Shown: positions 1-8,118 of the stretch, piece by piece | Numbering within the stretch: the stretch's first letter is position 1 | How the letters are laid out: each line of letters begins with the position of its first letter | Assembly: GCA_900540705.1 (NCBI GenBank) | Contig: UQGR01000002.1 | Coordinates: 1-64,000, forward strand | From: an uncultured Mollicutes bacterium | Lineage (GTDB): Bacteria > Bacillota_I > Bacilli_A > Acholeplasmatales > Anaeroplasmataceae | Reading direction: 5' to 3' | Length of the DNA stretch: 64,000 nt | Notes under the pieces: model-generated | What the model was told of the DNA's origin: nothing | Seen by the model: the letters and a program-made list of their open reading frames with translations, nothing else | The model's database searches: none | Position numbers and translations under genes: made by a program

Positions 1-179
1 ATGTCAAAAAAATAAGAGTTTTTAGTAAAAAATAGATAAAAAAGTACTAAAAAATTAAAAAAATTGTAGATTTTTAAAAAAATTTATAAAAAACTCTTTA
101 TTTTTTTTTCAAAACGTAGTATACTAATAGTCGATGGTGGTTTATATATTATCTCCCAATTTACTCATATCACCATTAG

Positions 180-200
180 GCGTCGAAAGACGCTTTTTTT
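180..200 (+). terminator. Intrinsic terminator, rightward
   Basis: A perfect 5-bp GC-rich stem (GCGTC/GACGC) with a GAAA tetraloop is followed by seven T. It points rightward, but no gene reading rightward precedes it in the window. It may end a gene outside the window or a short RNA starting near the TATACT at 120-125. Confidence 0.65.
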
Positions 201-221
201 CTTTTATAAAATCATACTATT

Positions 222-794
222 TTATTCAAGTTCCTGGGAATTATATAACCTGAAATATTTGAATCGATCCAGTTTATTTTTTCCATTGGTAAAGGTATAA
301 AGACTACAGGCTTCCCAGATGAAAACCCAAGAGAATATTTCGATAATACCAATAAATATAAAATTGACATTGAACCATTCTAAAAGACCATACACGGCAA
401 ATAATGCGGCGCCAATCATTAAGGATATGGTTCCCTTGAGGTTGGTTTTCCGGATTTCATGATTTGTCTCTTTAAATTTAATGGCATAATGAATTCGGAT
501 TAAATCCTTAATTTTCTTTTTTTCTGCTGAGGTCGTCTCCTCTGCAAAGGTGATGTGGATGGTCAGCTTTGAATTTCTCTTAGTGAAGGGATATGTTTTT
601 TCAATAAAGTCAAAGATTTCCTCTCTAAGTAGAGACTGATTGCTGAACTCCTGATAAATTTCCTTGCTGCTTAAATCTAAATAGATATGAGAGCCCCCAT
701 CCTCTTCAGAATAATTGGTTAGACTGATATCCTTTTTATAATTTTCTATAAGCTCATTGATTTGGATGATTGTATTTTCATATTTTTCTTTCAT
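222..794 (-). CDS. Hypothetical protein with two C-terminal membrane segments
   Basis: I do not recognise this 190-residue protein. The first 110 residues are charged and soluble-looking, with a helical start. Two hydrophobic segments follow at about residues 120-137 and 142-162, and then a short basic tail, so it is probably anchored in the membrane with a cytoplasmic N-terminal domain. I chose the ATG at 794 because a GGAGG ribosome site (801-806) sits just upstream. An ATG eight codons earlier (818) overlaps a TATAAT box (817-822, minus strand) that looks like the promoter of this very gene. The gene stands alone, divergent from spoIVA. A sporulation role is possible from position only. 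Confidence 0.6.
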   Translation of the reverse strand: MKEKYENTIIQINELIENYKKDISLTNYSEEDGGSHIYLDLSSKEIYQEFSNQSLLREEIFDFIEKTYPFTKRNSKLTIHITFAEETTSAEKKKIKDLIRIHYAIKFKETNHEIRKTNLKGTISLMIGAALFAVYGLLEWFNVNFIFIGIIEIFSWVFIWEACSLYTFTNGKNKLDRFKYFRLYNSQELE

Positions 795-917
795 TTTGTT
801 TCCTCCGTTTTCTTTCATTATACACGATTCGCTAAATTTTTAAAATTATTTTTGCGAAGAAGGCTAATAGAAAAATGAAACGTTTCAGTTCTTTTTTGGC
901 ATTTTTTCCTTGCAAGG

Positions 918-946
918 TCATAATTTATAGGTTTTACTCATATGCT
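918..946 (+). promoter_or_regulatory. Candidate sigma-E promoter of spoIVA
   Basis: TCATAAT (918-924) matches 6 of 7 of the sigma-E -35 consensus KMATATT. After a 14-nt spacer, CATATGCT (939-946) matches 6 of 8 of the -10 consensus CATACANT. Spacer length is within the known 13-15. spoIVA is a sigma-E gene in Bacillus, so context agrees. Confidence 0.6.
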
Positions 947-973
947 TCCTATGACTAGCGAGGAGGATTTTAT

Positions 974-2440
974 ATGAATGATGAGGCATTGATTAGCTTA
1001 TCAAATAGAATGAAGAGTGATTTATTTATTGGATTTGTTGGTTCATGCAGAAGTGGTAAATCAAGTTTAATAAATTCATTTTTTAAATTACTGATATTAC
1101 CAAATGTAGAAGATGAGTTTTTGAAGCACAAAATATTAGATGAGCTTCCACAAACGGCTGAGGGTAAGCAGATTATGACTGTTGAGCCAAAATTTATTCC
1201 CTCAACTTCTATTGAATTAAATGTGAATAATACAGTGATGAATCTAAGATTTGTAGATTGTGTGGGTGAAATCATCCCATCTGCTGAAGGATATGGATCT
1301 GATGCAGAACCAAGATTGGTAAAGACGCCATGGTATAATGATGCGATTCCCTTTAAGGAGGCCGCTTCCATTGGAACAGAGAAGGTCATGTTCAATCACT
1401 CTAATTTAGGGATTTATGTTACCTCAGATGGGTCCTTTAGTGAATTCACTAGGGCAGAATATCAAGCGGTAGAGGAAAAATTAATACCTAAGCTAAAGGA
1501 AATGAATAAGCCTTTTGTAATCGTGTTGAATACAAAGGATCCAAACGATGCTAAGGCACAGGCCTTGGCTAAGGATTTAGAGGCGAAATATGAGGTCAGT
1601 GTTGTCTGTCTATCTGCCTTAAGGATGACCTTAGAGGATGCAAATCAAGTATTATCTAAGGCCTTAGAGGAGTTCCCTATTTCTGATTTGGAAATTTCTT
1701 TACCAGATTATATTGAAGCCATTGGAGAGGATATCCCTCTGAAAAAAGATATTATGACCTGTATTAAAACAGTGGAAATGAAATATAAAAAGGTTAAGGA
1801 TGTTTCTAATATCTGTAAGGAACTTAGAGGAACCAATCAATTTTCAGATGTTAAGCTGGAGCTTTTAGAGGCTTCAACAGGAAGAGCCAGTATCATACTA
1901 GATTTGGATGATTCCAAATATAAGGAAATTGTTGATTTGTTGCTGGGGAAATGCAGTGAGAGTCGGAAGGACTTTATCAGCTACCTTTACCAATCCAAGA
2001 AGGCGAATGAAATCTATGAGGAGGTCAATTCAGCTATCTTAGAGGCCAAGGAGACTGGATATGGTGTTTCTGTTCCTAGAATTGAGGATATGAGGCTTTT
2101 ACCACCTGAGGTAGTAAAGAAGAATGGAATGTACGGAGTTAAGCTTTCTGCGAAGGCCTCCTGTATCCATATGATAGCAGTAGACCTAGAATCCTCCTTC
2201 ACTCCAATCATAGGCTCTGAGGATCAATCTAGAATGCTGATGGAGAGCCTAAATGGAGATGGAAATGAAGAAGAGGTATGGAACAAAGAGTTCTTTGGTA
2301 AAAAGCTATCTGATATAGTTAATGATTCCATGAAATCAAAAATTCATGGTCTGCCAGATAAATCTAAGGATAAGATCAAAAATGTCTTAGATAAGATCAT
2401 GAATTCTAATCATAATAATTTAATTGCAATTATATTATAA
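974..2440 (+). CDS. spoIVA: Stage IV sporulation protein A (spore coat morphogenetic ATPase)
   Basis: SpoIVA polymerises with ATP hydrolysis into the basement layer on which the spore coat is built, at the outer forespore membrane in the mother cell. The 488 residues are close to the 492 of Bacillus subtilis. The Walker A loop GSCRSGKSS lies at residues 23-31. The strings DELPQTAEGKQIMT and RFVDCVGEIIP match family blocks. The C-terminus ends NLIAIIL, like the conserved forespore-targeting tail of the family. A strong GAGGAGG site lies 7 nt before the ATG. It is a single-gene unit with a candidate sigma-E promoter upstream and a terminator downstream. Together with sigK in this window it marks a spore former. 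Confidence 0.97.
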   Translation: MNDEALISLSNRMKSDLFIGFVGSCRSGKSSLINSFFKLLILPNVEDEFLKHKILDELPQTAEGKQIMTVEPKFIPSTSIELNVNNTVMNLRFVDCVGEIIPSAEGYGSDAEPRLVKTPWYNDAIPFKEAASIGTEKVMFNHSNLGIYVTSDGSFSEFTRAEYQAVEEKLIPKLKEMNKPFVIVLNTKDPNDAKAQALAKDLEAKYEVSVVCLSALRMTLEDANQVLSKALEEFPISDLEISLPDYIEAIGEDIPLKKDIMTCIKTVEMKYKKVKDVSNICKELRGTNQFSDVKLELLEASTGRASIILDLDDSKYKEIVDLLLGKCSESRKDFISYLYQSKKANEIYEEVNSAILEAKETGYGVSVPRIEDMRLLPPEVVKKNGMYGVKLSAKASCIHMIAVDLESSFTPIIGSEDQSRMLMESLNGDGNEEEVWNKEFFGKKLSDIVNDSMKSKIHGLPDKSKDKIKNVLDKIMNSNHNNLIAIIL

Positions 2441-2447
2441 AGAAAAG

Positions 2448-2475
2448 TGTCCTGCGAGAGTGGGACATTTTATTT
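2448..2475 (+). terminator. spoIVA terminator
   Basis: Stem TGTCC/GGACA with a 10-nt loop, followed by TTTTATTT, directly after the spoIVA stop codon. Confidence 0.7.
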
Positions 2476-2750
2476 CGGAGCATATCTATTATTTAAAACT
2501 AGATATAAAAATTATTTATTCATTTAAGTAATTAATTAAACAATATTTTAAGTTTATTGAAATTAAATAGGAAGTGAAATTTAAAAATCGGTATGAAAGC
2601 TTCTTATCTACAGATAAAACAATTGAAAATCGGCAAATGGAGGAGTTTAGAAGCCTAGACGTATATTTTATGCTTCCTTTTCGTAAAATGCTTAAAAACA
2701 GGTGTTTTAAATGAATTATTCAACAAAAGTAATAAAACGTGGGGGATGCG

Positions 2751-2812
2751 CTATCATCAATCGAGAATCAAGAAAATGAGGAATCCCCTGTCTCGATGCG
2801 TCTAGAAAATTC
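2751..2812 (-). repeat. Dispersed hairpin repeat, copy 1 (inverted orientation)
   Basis: ATCGAGA (2760-2766) pairs perfectly with TCTCGAT (2791-2797) across a 24-nt loop. The reverse complement of the loop matches the loop of copy 2 (26662-26720) at 14 of 24 positions. Stem and loop length are identical to copy 2. See the finding on this repeat. Confidence 0.6.
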
Positions 2813-3015
2813 TTATTTTTTTTAAAGATTTGAGAGAGTCGATGCATAAAAAAATTTCAAAACACATCTAGATTAAAAAACTAGATTATATATTTTTATA
2901 AACTTAAATTATTGCTTTATTATATTCTATAATGTTATTAAAAACTAAATAGAATTTGAAATAAAACTACTGGCACTGTGTACACTATAGAATGGATTGA
3001 GATATATGAAAATGG

Positions 3016-3052
3016 GTGGGATTGGAATTGTATCTTTCCCACTAGTTTTTTT
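3016..3052 (+). terminator. Terminator-like hairpin before the nucleoside kinase promoter
   Basis: Stem GTGGGA (3016-3021) with TCCCAC (3037-3042), then a seven-T run at 3046-3052. No gene precedes it on this strand for 570 bases. It could end a short unannotated RNA starting after a TATAAT box near 2930, or simply insulate the downstream promoter. Confidence 0.45.
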
Positions 3053-3061
3053 GTGAAATAT

Positions 3062-3071
3062 ATGGTATAAT
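3062..3071 (+). promoter_or_regulatory. Extended -10 promoter for the nucleoside kinase gene
   Basis: TATAAT (3066-3071) preceded by TGG, an extended -10 form. No good -35 hexamer is seen at the usual distance. It would give a leader of about 140 nt before the GTG start at 3216. Confidence 0.5.
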
Positions 3072-3215
3072 GTTTCAAGCCAAGAAACAGAGTAAGTAAA
3101 TTTATATTTTGTTAAGGATTTGGATGGGAGAACCAGCTTTTTAAGTATAAAGGATGATTTCCGTATATACCTGGGTATCCTAAATAAAGAATTTTTAAGA
3201 AAGAAGGAATTAAAT

Positions 3216-4862
3216 GTGAAGATTAAAATGAATGGGAGAACTATTGAGACCGAAGAAAAGGTTCGTATTTCTGAGCTTATTGAAGGAAATAAATATGAAT
3301 ATCAAGCAGCTAAGGTCAATAATCGTATTCGGGAGCTAGACTATATCATCGATAAGGATTGTGAAATTGAGCTTCTAACCTTAAATGATACAGAAGCTGT
3401 ACATATTTATCAATCTACCTTGCGGTATTTGATTATTATGGCAACAAAGAGAGTATTTCCAAAAGCTAGAATCATCTTTAATTATAGTGTTTCTAGATCT
3501 ATTTTTGCGAGTGTATCCAATATTAAACATCCATTTCTTCAGGAGGATTTAGATGCTATTAAGCAGGAACTAGATTCCATTATTGCGAAGGATATTCCAA
3601 TTAAACGCTCCAGCATCACAAAAGAAGAGGCTACGGCTTATTACGATGAGATTGGTTATAAGGATAAGGCAAAGACCTTAAAATACCGAAAAGAATCTAC
3701 AGTTCATGTATATGAGTGCGATACCTACCGGAATTATATGTTTGGTTATATGCTGCCATCTACAGGCTATATCAAGAGCTATAAGCTGAGATTATATGCT
3801 CCTGGATTTATCATTCAATATCCACGAGCTGAGGAAAAGGGACAAATTCCTTATTTTGAGGATGAGAAGGTTTTCCAGAATGCCTTACGTGAGGCTAATC
3901 GCTGGGGAAATATTACAACTGCTAGCTATATTAACCAAATGAATGAAATTATTGAACAGGGTAAGGCGCTAGAATTTATCAATATCTGTGAAACAAGGCA
4001 TAACAACCAGCTCTGTGACCTAGGAGAAACGATTGCTCGAAATATCAATACGATTCGTCTGATTGCGGTGGCAGGTCCATCCTCTAGTGGAAAAACGACA
4101 TTTACAAATCGTCTAAGGATAGAGTTAAAAAGCCTTGGCATTGACCCTTTGATGATCAGTGTAGATAACTTTTATAATCAGGGCCATTTGGCTCCTTTAG
4201 ATGAGGATGGAAAGCCTGATTTTGAGCATATCGATGCCCTAGATAGAAAACTATTTGATGAGGTCATCTATAAGCTAATTAATGGTGATGAGGTTGCCTT
4301 GCCTACCTATGATTTCAAGACTCAGTCTAGAACCTTTGGAGAACCAGTACGGCTAGGGAAAAACCAGCCTATCATGATAGAAGGAATTCATGCCTTAAAT
4401 GATGAGCTCACACCATCTATCCCTCATGAGCTTAAATTCAGAATCTATATTGCTCCACAGGCTCAATTACATATTGATGATCACAACCCAATCTCTTTAT
4501 CTGATATTCGTTTGATTAGAAGAATGGTGAGAGATTTCAAAACGAGAAATTCTAGCTGTGAACAAACCATCGATATGTGGCCAAGTGTGAGAAGAGGGGA
4601 ATTTAGATGGATATACCCACATCAGTCTAATGCCGATTTTGTATTTAACTCTGAGCTTTCCTATGAGCTATGTGTTTTAAAGAAGCATGCACTTCCTTTA
4701 TTGGAGGCGGTAGATTCTAATAGCCCATATTTTATCCAGGCAAACCGACTTGTTAAATTCTTAAAATACTTTAAGGATATCAATGATAAATGGATACCTT
4801 GTAATTCCATTTTAAGAGAGTTTATTGGAGATTCTATATTTTATACGGATGACCTTTTCTAA
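3216..4862 (+). CDS. Nucleoside (uridine) kinase with N-terminal TGS/ThrRS-like domains
   Basis: The C-terminal half is a P-loop kinase of the uridine kinase/phosphoribulokinase family, which phosphorylates nucleosides with ATP. The Walker A loop GPSSSGKTT lies near residue 286, followed by the family strings ISVDNFY and PTYDF. The N-terminal half begins with a beta-grasp TGS-like domain and continues like the second additional domain of threonyl-tRNA synthetase. This fusion is known from many Bacillota and its N-terminal role is not settled. I chose the GTG at 3216 because AAGGA sits 7 nt upstream and the TGS strand begins there. A TTG at 3120 in the same frame adds 32 residues but has no usable ribosome site. 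It is a single-gene unit closed by a strong terminator. Confidence 0.85.
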   Translation: MKIKMNGRTIETEEKVRISELIEGNKYEYQAAKVNNRIRELDYIIDKDCEIELLTLNDTEAVHIYQSTLRYLIIMATKRVFPKARIIFNYSVSRSIFASVSNIKHPFLQEDLDAIKQELDSIIAKDIPIKRSSITKEEATAYYDEIGYKDKAKTLKYRKESTVHVYECDTYRNYMFGYMLPSTGYIKSYKLRLYAPGFIIQYPRAEEKGQIPYFEDEKVFQNALREANRWGNITTASYINQMNEIIEQGKALEFINICETRHNNQLCDLGETIARNINTIRLIAVAGPSSSGKTTFTNRLRIELKSLGIDPLMISVDNFYNQGHLAPLDEDGKPDFEHIDALDRKLFDEVIYKLINGDEVALPTYDFKTQSRTFGEPVRLGKNQPIMIEGIHALNDELTPSIPHELKFRIYIAPQAQLHIDDHNPISLSDIRLIRRMVRDFKTRNSSCEQTIDMWPSVRRGEFRWIYPHQSNADFVFNSELSYELCVLKKHALPLLEAVDSNSPYFIQANRLVKFLKYFKDINDKWIPCNSILREFIGDSIFYTDDLF

Positions 4863-4872
4863 AGGCAAATTG

Positions 4873-4893
4873 AGGCGCTTTGGCGCCTTTTTT
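4873..4893 (+). terminator. Terminator after the nucleoside kinase gene
   Basis: Stem AGGCGC/GCGCCT with a short loop, followed by TTTTTTCTTTC. Confidence 0.85.
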
Positions 4894-4920
4894 CTTTCGT
4901 CAAAAGAAGAGAAGAATCCC

Positions 4921-4949
4921 TTGTTTTATAACTCGAATTTTGTTATAAT
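4921..4949 (+). promoter_or_regulatory. Sigma-A promoter of the Fic-like gene
   Basis: TTGTTT, 17-nt spacer, TATAAT. Confidence 0.75.
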
Positions 4950-4986
4950 TTATGTGATTTAAGAATTGATGTGTGAGGTGAAGCAA

Positions 4987-6081
4987 ATGTATTGCTTAGA
5001 GAATATGCAGCGCATATCCTACCCAGCAGATCTTGTGATGGATTTGACAAGATTGTATCGCTTTAAGGGGAAGGATTTCTACTATGAAGACGTCTTCAAA
5101 TCGGATATGCAGACTATCATAAAAGACACGATTGAACGAGATACCTTCTATGCTGCCAGAGTCCTGAATCTGCAGATTACAGAAGCTAGACTTAGGACGA
5201 TTATCCGCAAGGATCTTACGCCTAAAACAAACGATGAAAAAATTCTTTCTAACCTCAAGGAAGTATTCCAAATTATTCAAAGCAAGGGAGATGAGCTAGA
5301 GCTGACCTCTAATGAGTATATTGCCCTGGCCAAAAGAGTATTTGGTAGTGTCAAGGAGGTTGGTTATGCCAGTGAGGTTGTAGAGGTACAGGTCAATCTT
5401 TTAAGAGAGAAAAAGAAGGTGTCCTTAAGAACTAGATTTGATGAACTGCTGCATCTTTATAAGAAGCTTCTAATGGGTAGTCAGGTAGAAGCAACCCAGC
5501 TTGCGACAAACCTATTTGTAGATATCAGCAACATAAAACTATTCAATCAGGAAAATGATTTTATGTGCCTATTGATTTACTATTGTCTACTATTTAAGGA
5601 ACGCTTCAATGTTTTCAAATACATCAGCTTCTTTGAACTCTATACTGCCCATGAGGCTGAATTTAAAAGTGCAATGATTTCTGCCAGCTTCAACTGGGAA
5701 AGTGGATTTGCCCAAACTGCAATTCTCAATCGGTTAACGATCCAGCTCATGCTAGAGGGATATAACCAGATTGAAGGAAAAAGTGATATTTACAACTTCG
5801 ATAAACGAATTCGAAAAATTGATAATGTAGAAAGCTCAATTTTAAAAATGGGAGAGATTTTTAAAAAGGAAGATATTCGAGCTAAGAATCCATATCTTTC
5901 TGATTCTACCATAAATCGTGCTTTAGAAAATTTGAAGAATCAAAATAAGATTCGTCCTAATGGAACTGGAAGGTCAGCAACCTGGATAAGGATTGTTGAT
6001 GAGGAACCTTATCCATCTAGAAATCGGCAGATGAGTTTATTTGAATTTGAGTCTATTATGAATGATGATACGGAAGACTAA
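4987..6081 (+). CDS. Fic-like protein with C-terminal winged helix, active-site motif absent
   Basis: This 364-residue protein has the layout of a Fic-family protein but without the catalytic motif HPFxxGNGR. Residues about 45-95 resemble the helical N-terminal region of Fic proteins. About 175-250 resemble the helices that flank and follow the active site, with no His or GNGR at the expected place. Residues about 295-340 form a winged-helix block (LSDSTINRALENLKNQNKI), as in the DNA-binding tail of many Fic proteins. If so it would not transfer AMP and could act as a DNA-binding regulator. This is inference from pattern only; another helical wHTH protein is possible. The ATG at 4987 has GAGGTG 6 nt upstream, so I preferred it to the TTG at 4966. 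Confidence 0.5.
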   Translation: MYCLENMQRISYPADLVMDLTRLYRFKGKDFYYEDVFKSDMQTIIKDTIERDTFYAARVLNLQITEARLRTIIRKDLTPKTNDEKILSNLKEVFQIIQSKGDELELTSNEYIALAKRVFGSVKEVGYASEVVEVQVNLLREKKKVSLRTRFDELLHLYKKLLMGSQVEATQLATNLFVDISNIKLFNQENDFMCLLIYYCLLFKERFNVFKYISFFELYTAHEAEFKSAMISASFNWESGFAQTAILNRLTIQLMLEGYNQIEGKSDIYNFDKRIRKIDNVESSILKMGEIFKKEDIRAKNPYLSDSTINRALENLKNQNKIRPNGTGRSATWIRIVDEEPYPSRNRQMSLFEFESIMNDDTED

Positions 6082-6098
6082 AGAGTCTTCCTTTTTTT
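6072..6098 (+). terminator. Terminator after the Fic-like gene
   Basis: Eight-bp stem GGAAGACT/AGTCTTCC with loop AAAG, then seven T. It overlaps the stop codon at 6079-6081. Confidence 0.9.
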
Positions 6099-6259
6099 CT
6101 GCATTATAGTAATTCATAGGAAAAGAGAATCATTTTTGGCATTACACTATGCCAAGTGCAAGGCCTTAATCAAAGATGGGGGAGCCTAAAAATTAAGAGA
6201 AGAGGAAGAAGAAGTGACTCCTAAAAAACAGAGGTATTTTGACAGGATAATCCATATAA

Positions 6260-6325
6260 CGCGTGTATTAGACAATAAGATGGACATTTCCCCATAAACT
6301 GATTTGTCGAAGCGTATATTAAAAT
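6260..6325 (+). repeat. Dispersed hairpin repeat, copy 3
   Basis: AGATGG (6278-6283) and ATTTCCCC (6286-6293) occur with the same spacing as in copy 2. The 24-nt loop region matches copy 2 at 16 of 24 positions, and TTTGTCGAAGCG follows where copy 2 has TTTCTCGATGCG. The stem here is GACAA (6271-6275) with TTGTC (6304-6308), so the copy is more diverged but still able to pair. Confidence 0.5.
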
Positions 6326-6911
6326 GTAACAAATAAATAAACTACATCAAACCAGAAAAAGTGAATGTGATTAATTAAAGAATTTATTGCTTTTTTTGTC
6401 GATAAACCCACTCAAACATAACATAGAGTATCTTTTTCATTTTAAAAAGATGTGTATTTTTATATTCCTTTTACTTCCTATAATATATATTATGTTAACC
6501 AACAAAATACATTGAAATATTGCTGAATTTTAATTATGTGTGAATAAGTGGTTTTTAGTGTGGATACTGCTTTTTTAACAAATTAGATATTAAGTGACAA
6601 ATTCACACATTGATTTTTAGAAATTTAATTTTTTAATTTTTGTCGACTCATAGATCGCAAGCTTAAATCCAAATGCTTAGGATTCTAGTTTTACACCTTT
6701 AAATCAACCTCATGTTTGGAAGGATTGAGTGAGGATGGTGAAAAATTAAAATGTGCTTTTTCGTTTTGCCTACACCTGTTCATAACCTCCTTTTCAAAAA
6801 ATATTATATTTCTTAATGTTACATTATTTATGTATATTTTGAAAATGTTTTTATAAAACCAATTATCTAGTTTTTAAAACCATTTATGGTTTGAAATATT
6901 TTTAACTATAG

Positions 6912-6937
6912 AAAAAAGGTAGCTCTAAGGCTACCTT
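6912..6937 (-). terminator. Terminator of the amidohydrolase-hemW-xerD-deoB-adh operon
   Basis: On the minus strand, AAGGTAGC/GCTACCTT forms an 8-bp stem with a 6-nt loop, followed by TTTTTT. It lies just past the dehydrogenase stop codon. Confidence 0.9.
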
Positions 6938-6942
6938 AACAT

Positions 6943-8118
6943 CTATTCATAGGCTTCTGTAAAAATTTGAAATGCCATCTGTTCATCTATGGATATTACA
7001 TCCTGAATCACTCTTGTATGCTGGAATGTCACATCAATTGAGAGTTGTTTTAAATCCTTTTTTTCTACGCCAAGCTCTCTTAGAGTGCTAGGCATTCCTA
7101 GCTCTATAAAGTAATTTTTAAGCTTGGCTATTCCATTTAATATATCCTTTTCTAGGTTATCTGTTTGTTGAATTTCCAGGAAATCATAGGTTAATATTTT
7201 AAATCTTTCTAATGCCATTGGATAGGCATATTTTGCCCAAGCAGGCCATAAAACAGCTAATCCTGCTCCATGTGCCACGCCATCAAACATTCCACTGAGC
7301 TCATGCTCTAGCTGATGAACTGACATCACAAAGCTTCTACCACAGGAGGTCAATCCATTATGAGAAAGGCTATTTGCCCATAATAGGGTTGCCCTTGCTT
7401 CATAGTTATTAGGGTCCTGCATGACAACCTTTCCTGCCTGATAAACTGCCTTTAGTAGGCCGATTGCTATTGCGTCTGTAAGGGGTGTTTCCTCTCCATT
7501 GGAGATAAATCTTTCCAAGGTATGCATCATAATATCTACCACTCCGCAGGCGGTTTGATAGGCCGATACGGTATAGGTGAGTTCTGGATTCAAAATCGCA
7601 AATTTAGGGCGATTGACCTCGCTATTGAACCCTCTTTTTTCCTTCGTTTTATCGTTAGTAATCACACAGGAATTGGACATATCTGAGCCACTTGCTGCTA
7701 GGGTCAAAATGACTCCAAGTGGTAAGGATGCTTTTGGTTCTTTGACGTGTATGGAAAACTGCCAAGGACTAAAATCTACCATCGCTCCTACACAAATCGA
7801 CTTTGCGGAATCGATGACTGACCCACCTCCGATGGCTAAAACAAAGTCAATTTTTTCTCTTTTTACGAGCTTTATTCCTTCCTCAACGAGGCTCAATTTT
7901 GGATTTGGTTCTACTCCTTCTAGCTCAAAAAATTCTAAATTTTCTTGTTGTAAAAGCTGTTGGATTTTGGCAAGTAATCCTGTTTTTTTAATGGAGGATT
8001 TTCCATAATGAAGTAATATTTTTTTAGCTTGATATTCTTTTAGAATCTTGCCGATATTCCTTTCTTGATCTCTTCCAAAGAATATTTTTGTCGGCGTATT
8101 ATAAATAAAATTATGCAT
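6943..8118 (-). CDS. Iron-containing alcohol dehydrogenase (butanol dehydrogenase type)
   Basis: A cytoplasmic group III alcohol dehydrogenase that interconverts aldehydes and alcohols with NAD(P)H and one divalent metal, usually iron. The 391 residues fit the butanol dehydrogenase/YugJ subgroup. The nucleotide-binding GGGS lies at residues 97-100. Metal ligands are visible in VVDIMMHTLE near residue 195 and in the His-rich stretch SVHQLEHEL to GVAHGAG further on. The start overlaps the deoB stop by one base, so the two are translationally coupled at the end of a five-gene operon. The substrate cannot be told from sequence. A role in reoxidising NADH during fermentation is the usual one, and downstream of DeoB it could also act on acetaldehyde released from deoxyribose phosphate. 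Confidence 0.88.
   Translation of the reverse strand: MHNFIYNTPTKIFFGRDQERNIGKILKEYQAKKILLHYGKSSIKKTGLLAKIQQLLQQENLEFFELEGVEPNPKLSLVEEGIKLVKREKIDFVLAIGGGSVIDSAKSICVGAMVDFSPWQFSIHVKEPKASLPLGVILTLAASGSDMSNSCVITNDKTKEKRGFNSEVNRPKFAILNPELTYTVSAYQTACGVVDIMMHTLERFISNGEETPLTDAIAIGLLKAVYQAGKVVMQDPNNYEARATLLWANSLSHNGLTSCGRSFVMSVHQLEHELSGMFDGVAHGAGLAVLWPAWAKYAYPMALERFKILTYDFLEIQQTDNLEKDILNGIAKLKNYFIELGMPSTLRELGVEKKDLKQLSIDVTFQHTRVIQDVISIDEQMAFQIFTEAYE

Larger units (their letters stand above)
2441..3215. other. AT-rich non-coding block between spoIVA and the nucleoside kinase
   Basis: About 770 bases without a credible gene. It holds the spoIVA terminator, one copy of a dispersed hairpin repeat (2751-2812), a second terminator-like hairpin (3016-3052) and a TATAAT box (3066-3071). 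A 22-codon reading frame from 2711 overlaps the repeat and is not considered real. The remainder is very AT-rich and shows nothing I can name. Confidence 0.6.
6082..6942. other. Longest non-coding block, AT-rich
   Basis: About 860 bases between two convergent transcription units, each with its own terminator (6072-6098 and 6912-6937). No reading frame with a ribosome site was found. It contains copy 3 of the dispersed hairpin repeat (6260-6325) and many A/T runs. No tRNA-like cloverleaf or transposase remnant was recognised. It may be decayed sequence or hold unrecognised RNA. Confidence 0.6.

Noticed and set aside
970..1395. Open frame antisense to the start of spoIVA
   Set aside because: It lies wholly inside spoIVA on the other strand, has no ribosome site and no protein-like composition.
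2711..2779. A 22-codon reading frame starting ATG AAT TAT TCA with AGGTG upstream
   Set aside because: It overlaps hairpin repeat copy 1, is very short and has no recognisable protein features.
6082..6942. Search for a decayed transposon, tRNA or riboswitch in the long non-coding block
   Set aside because: No terminal inverted repeats, transposase fragments, cloverleaf or known aptamer strings were recognised; only the hairpin repeat stood out.
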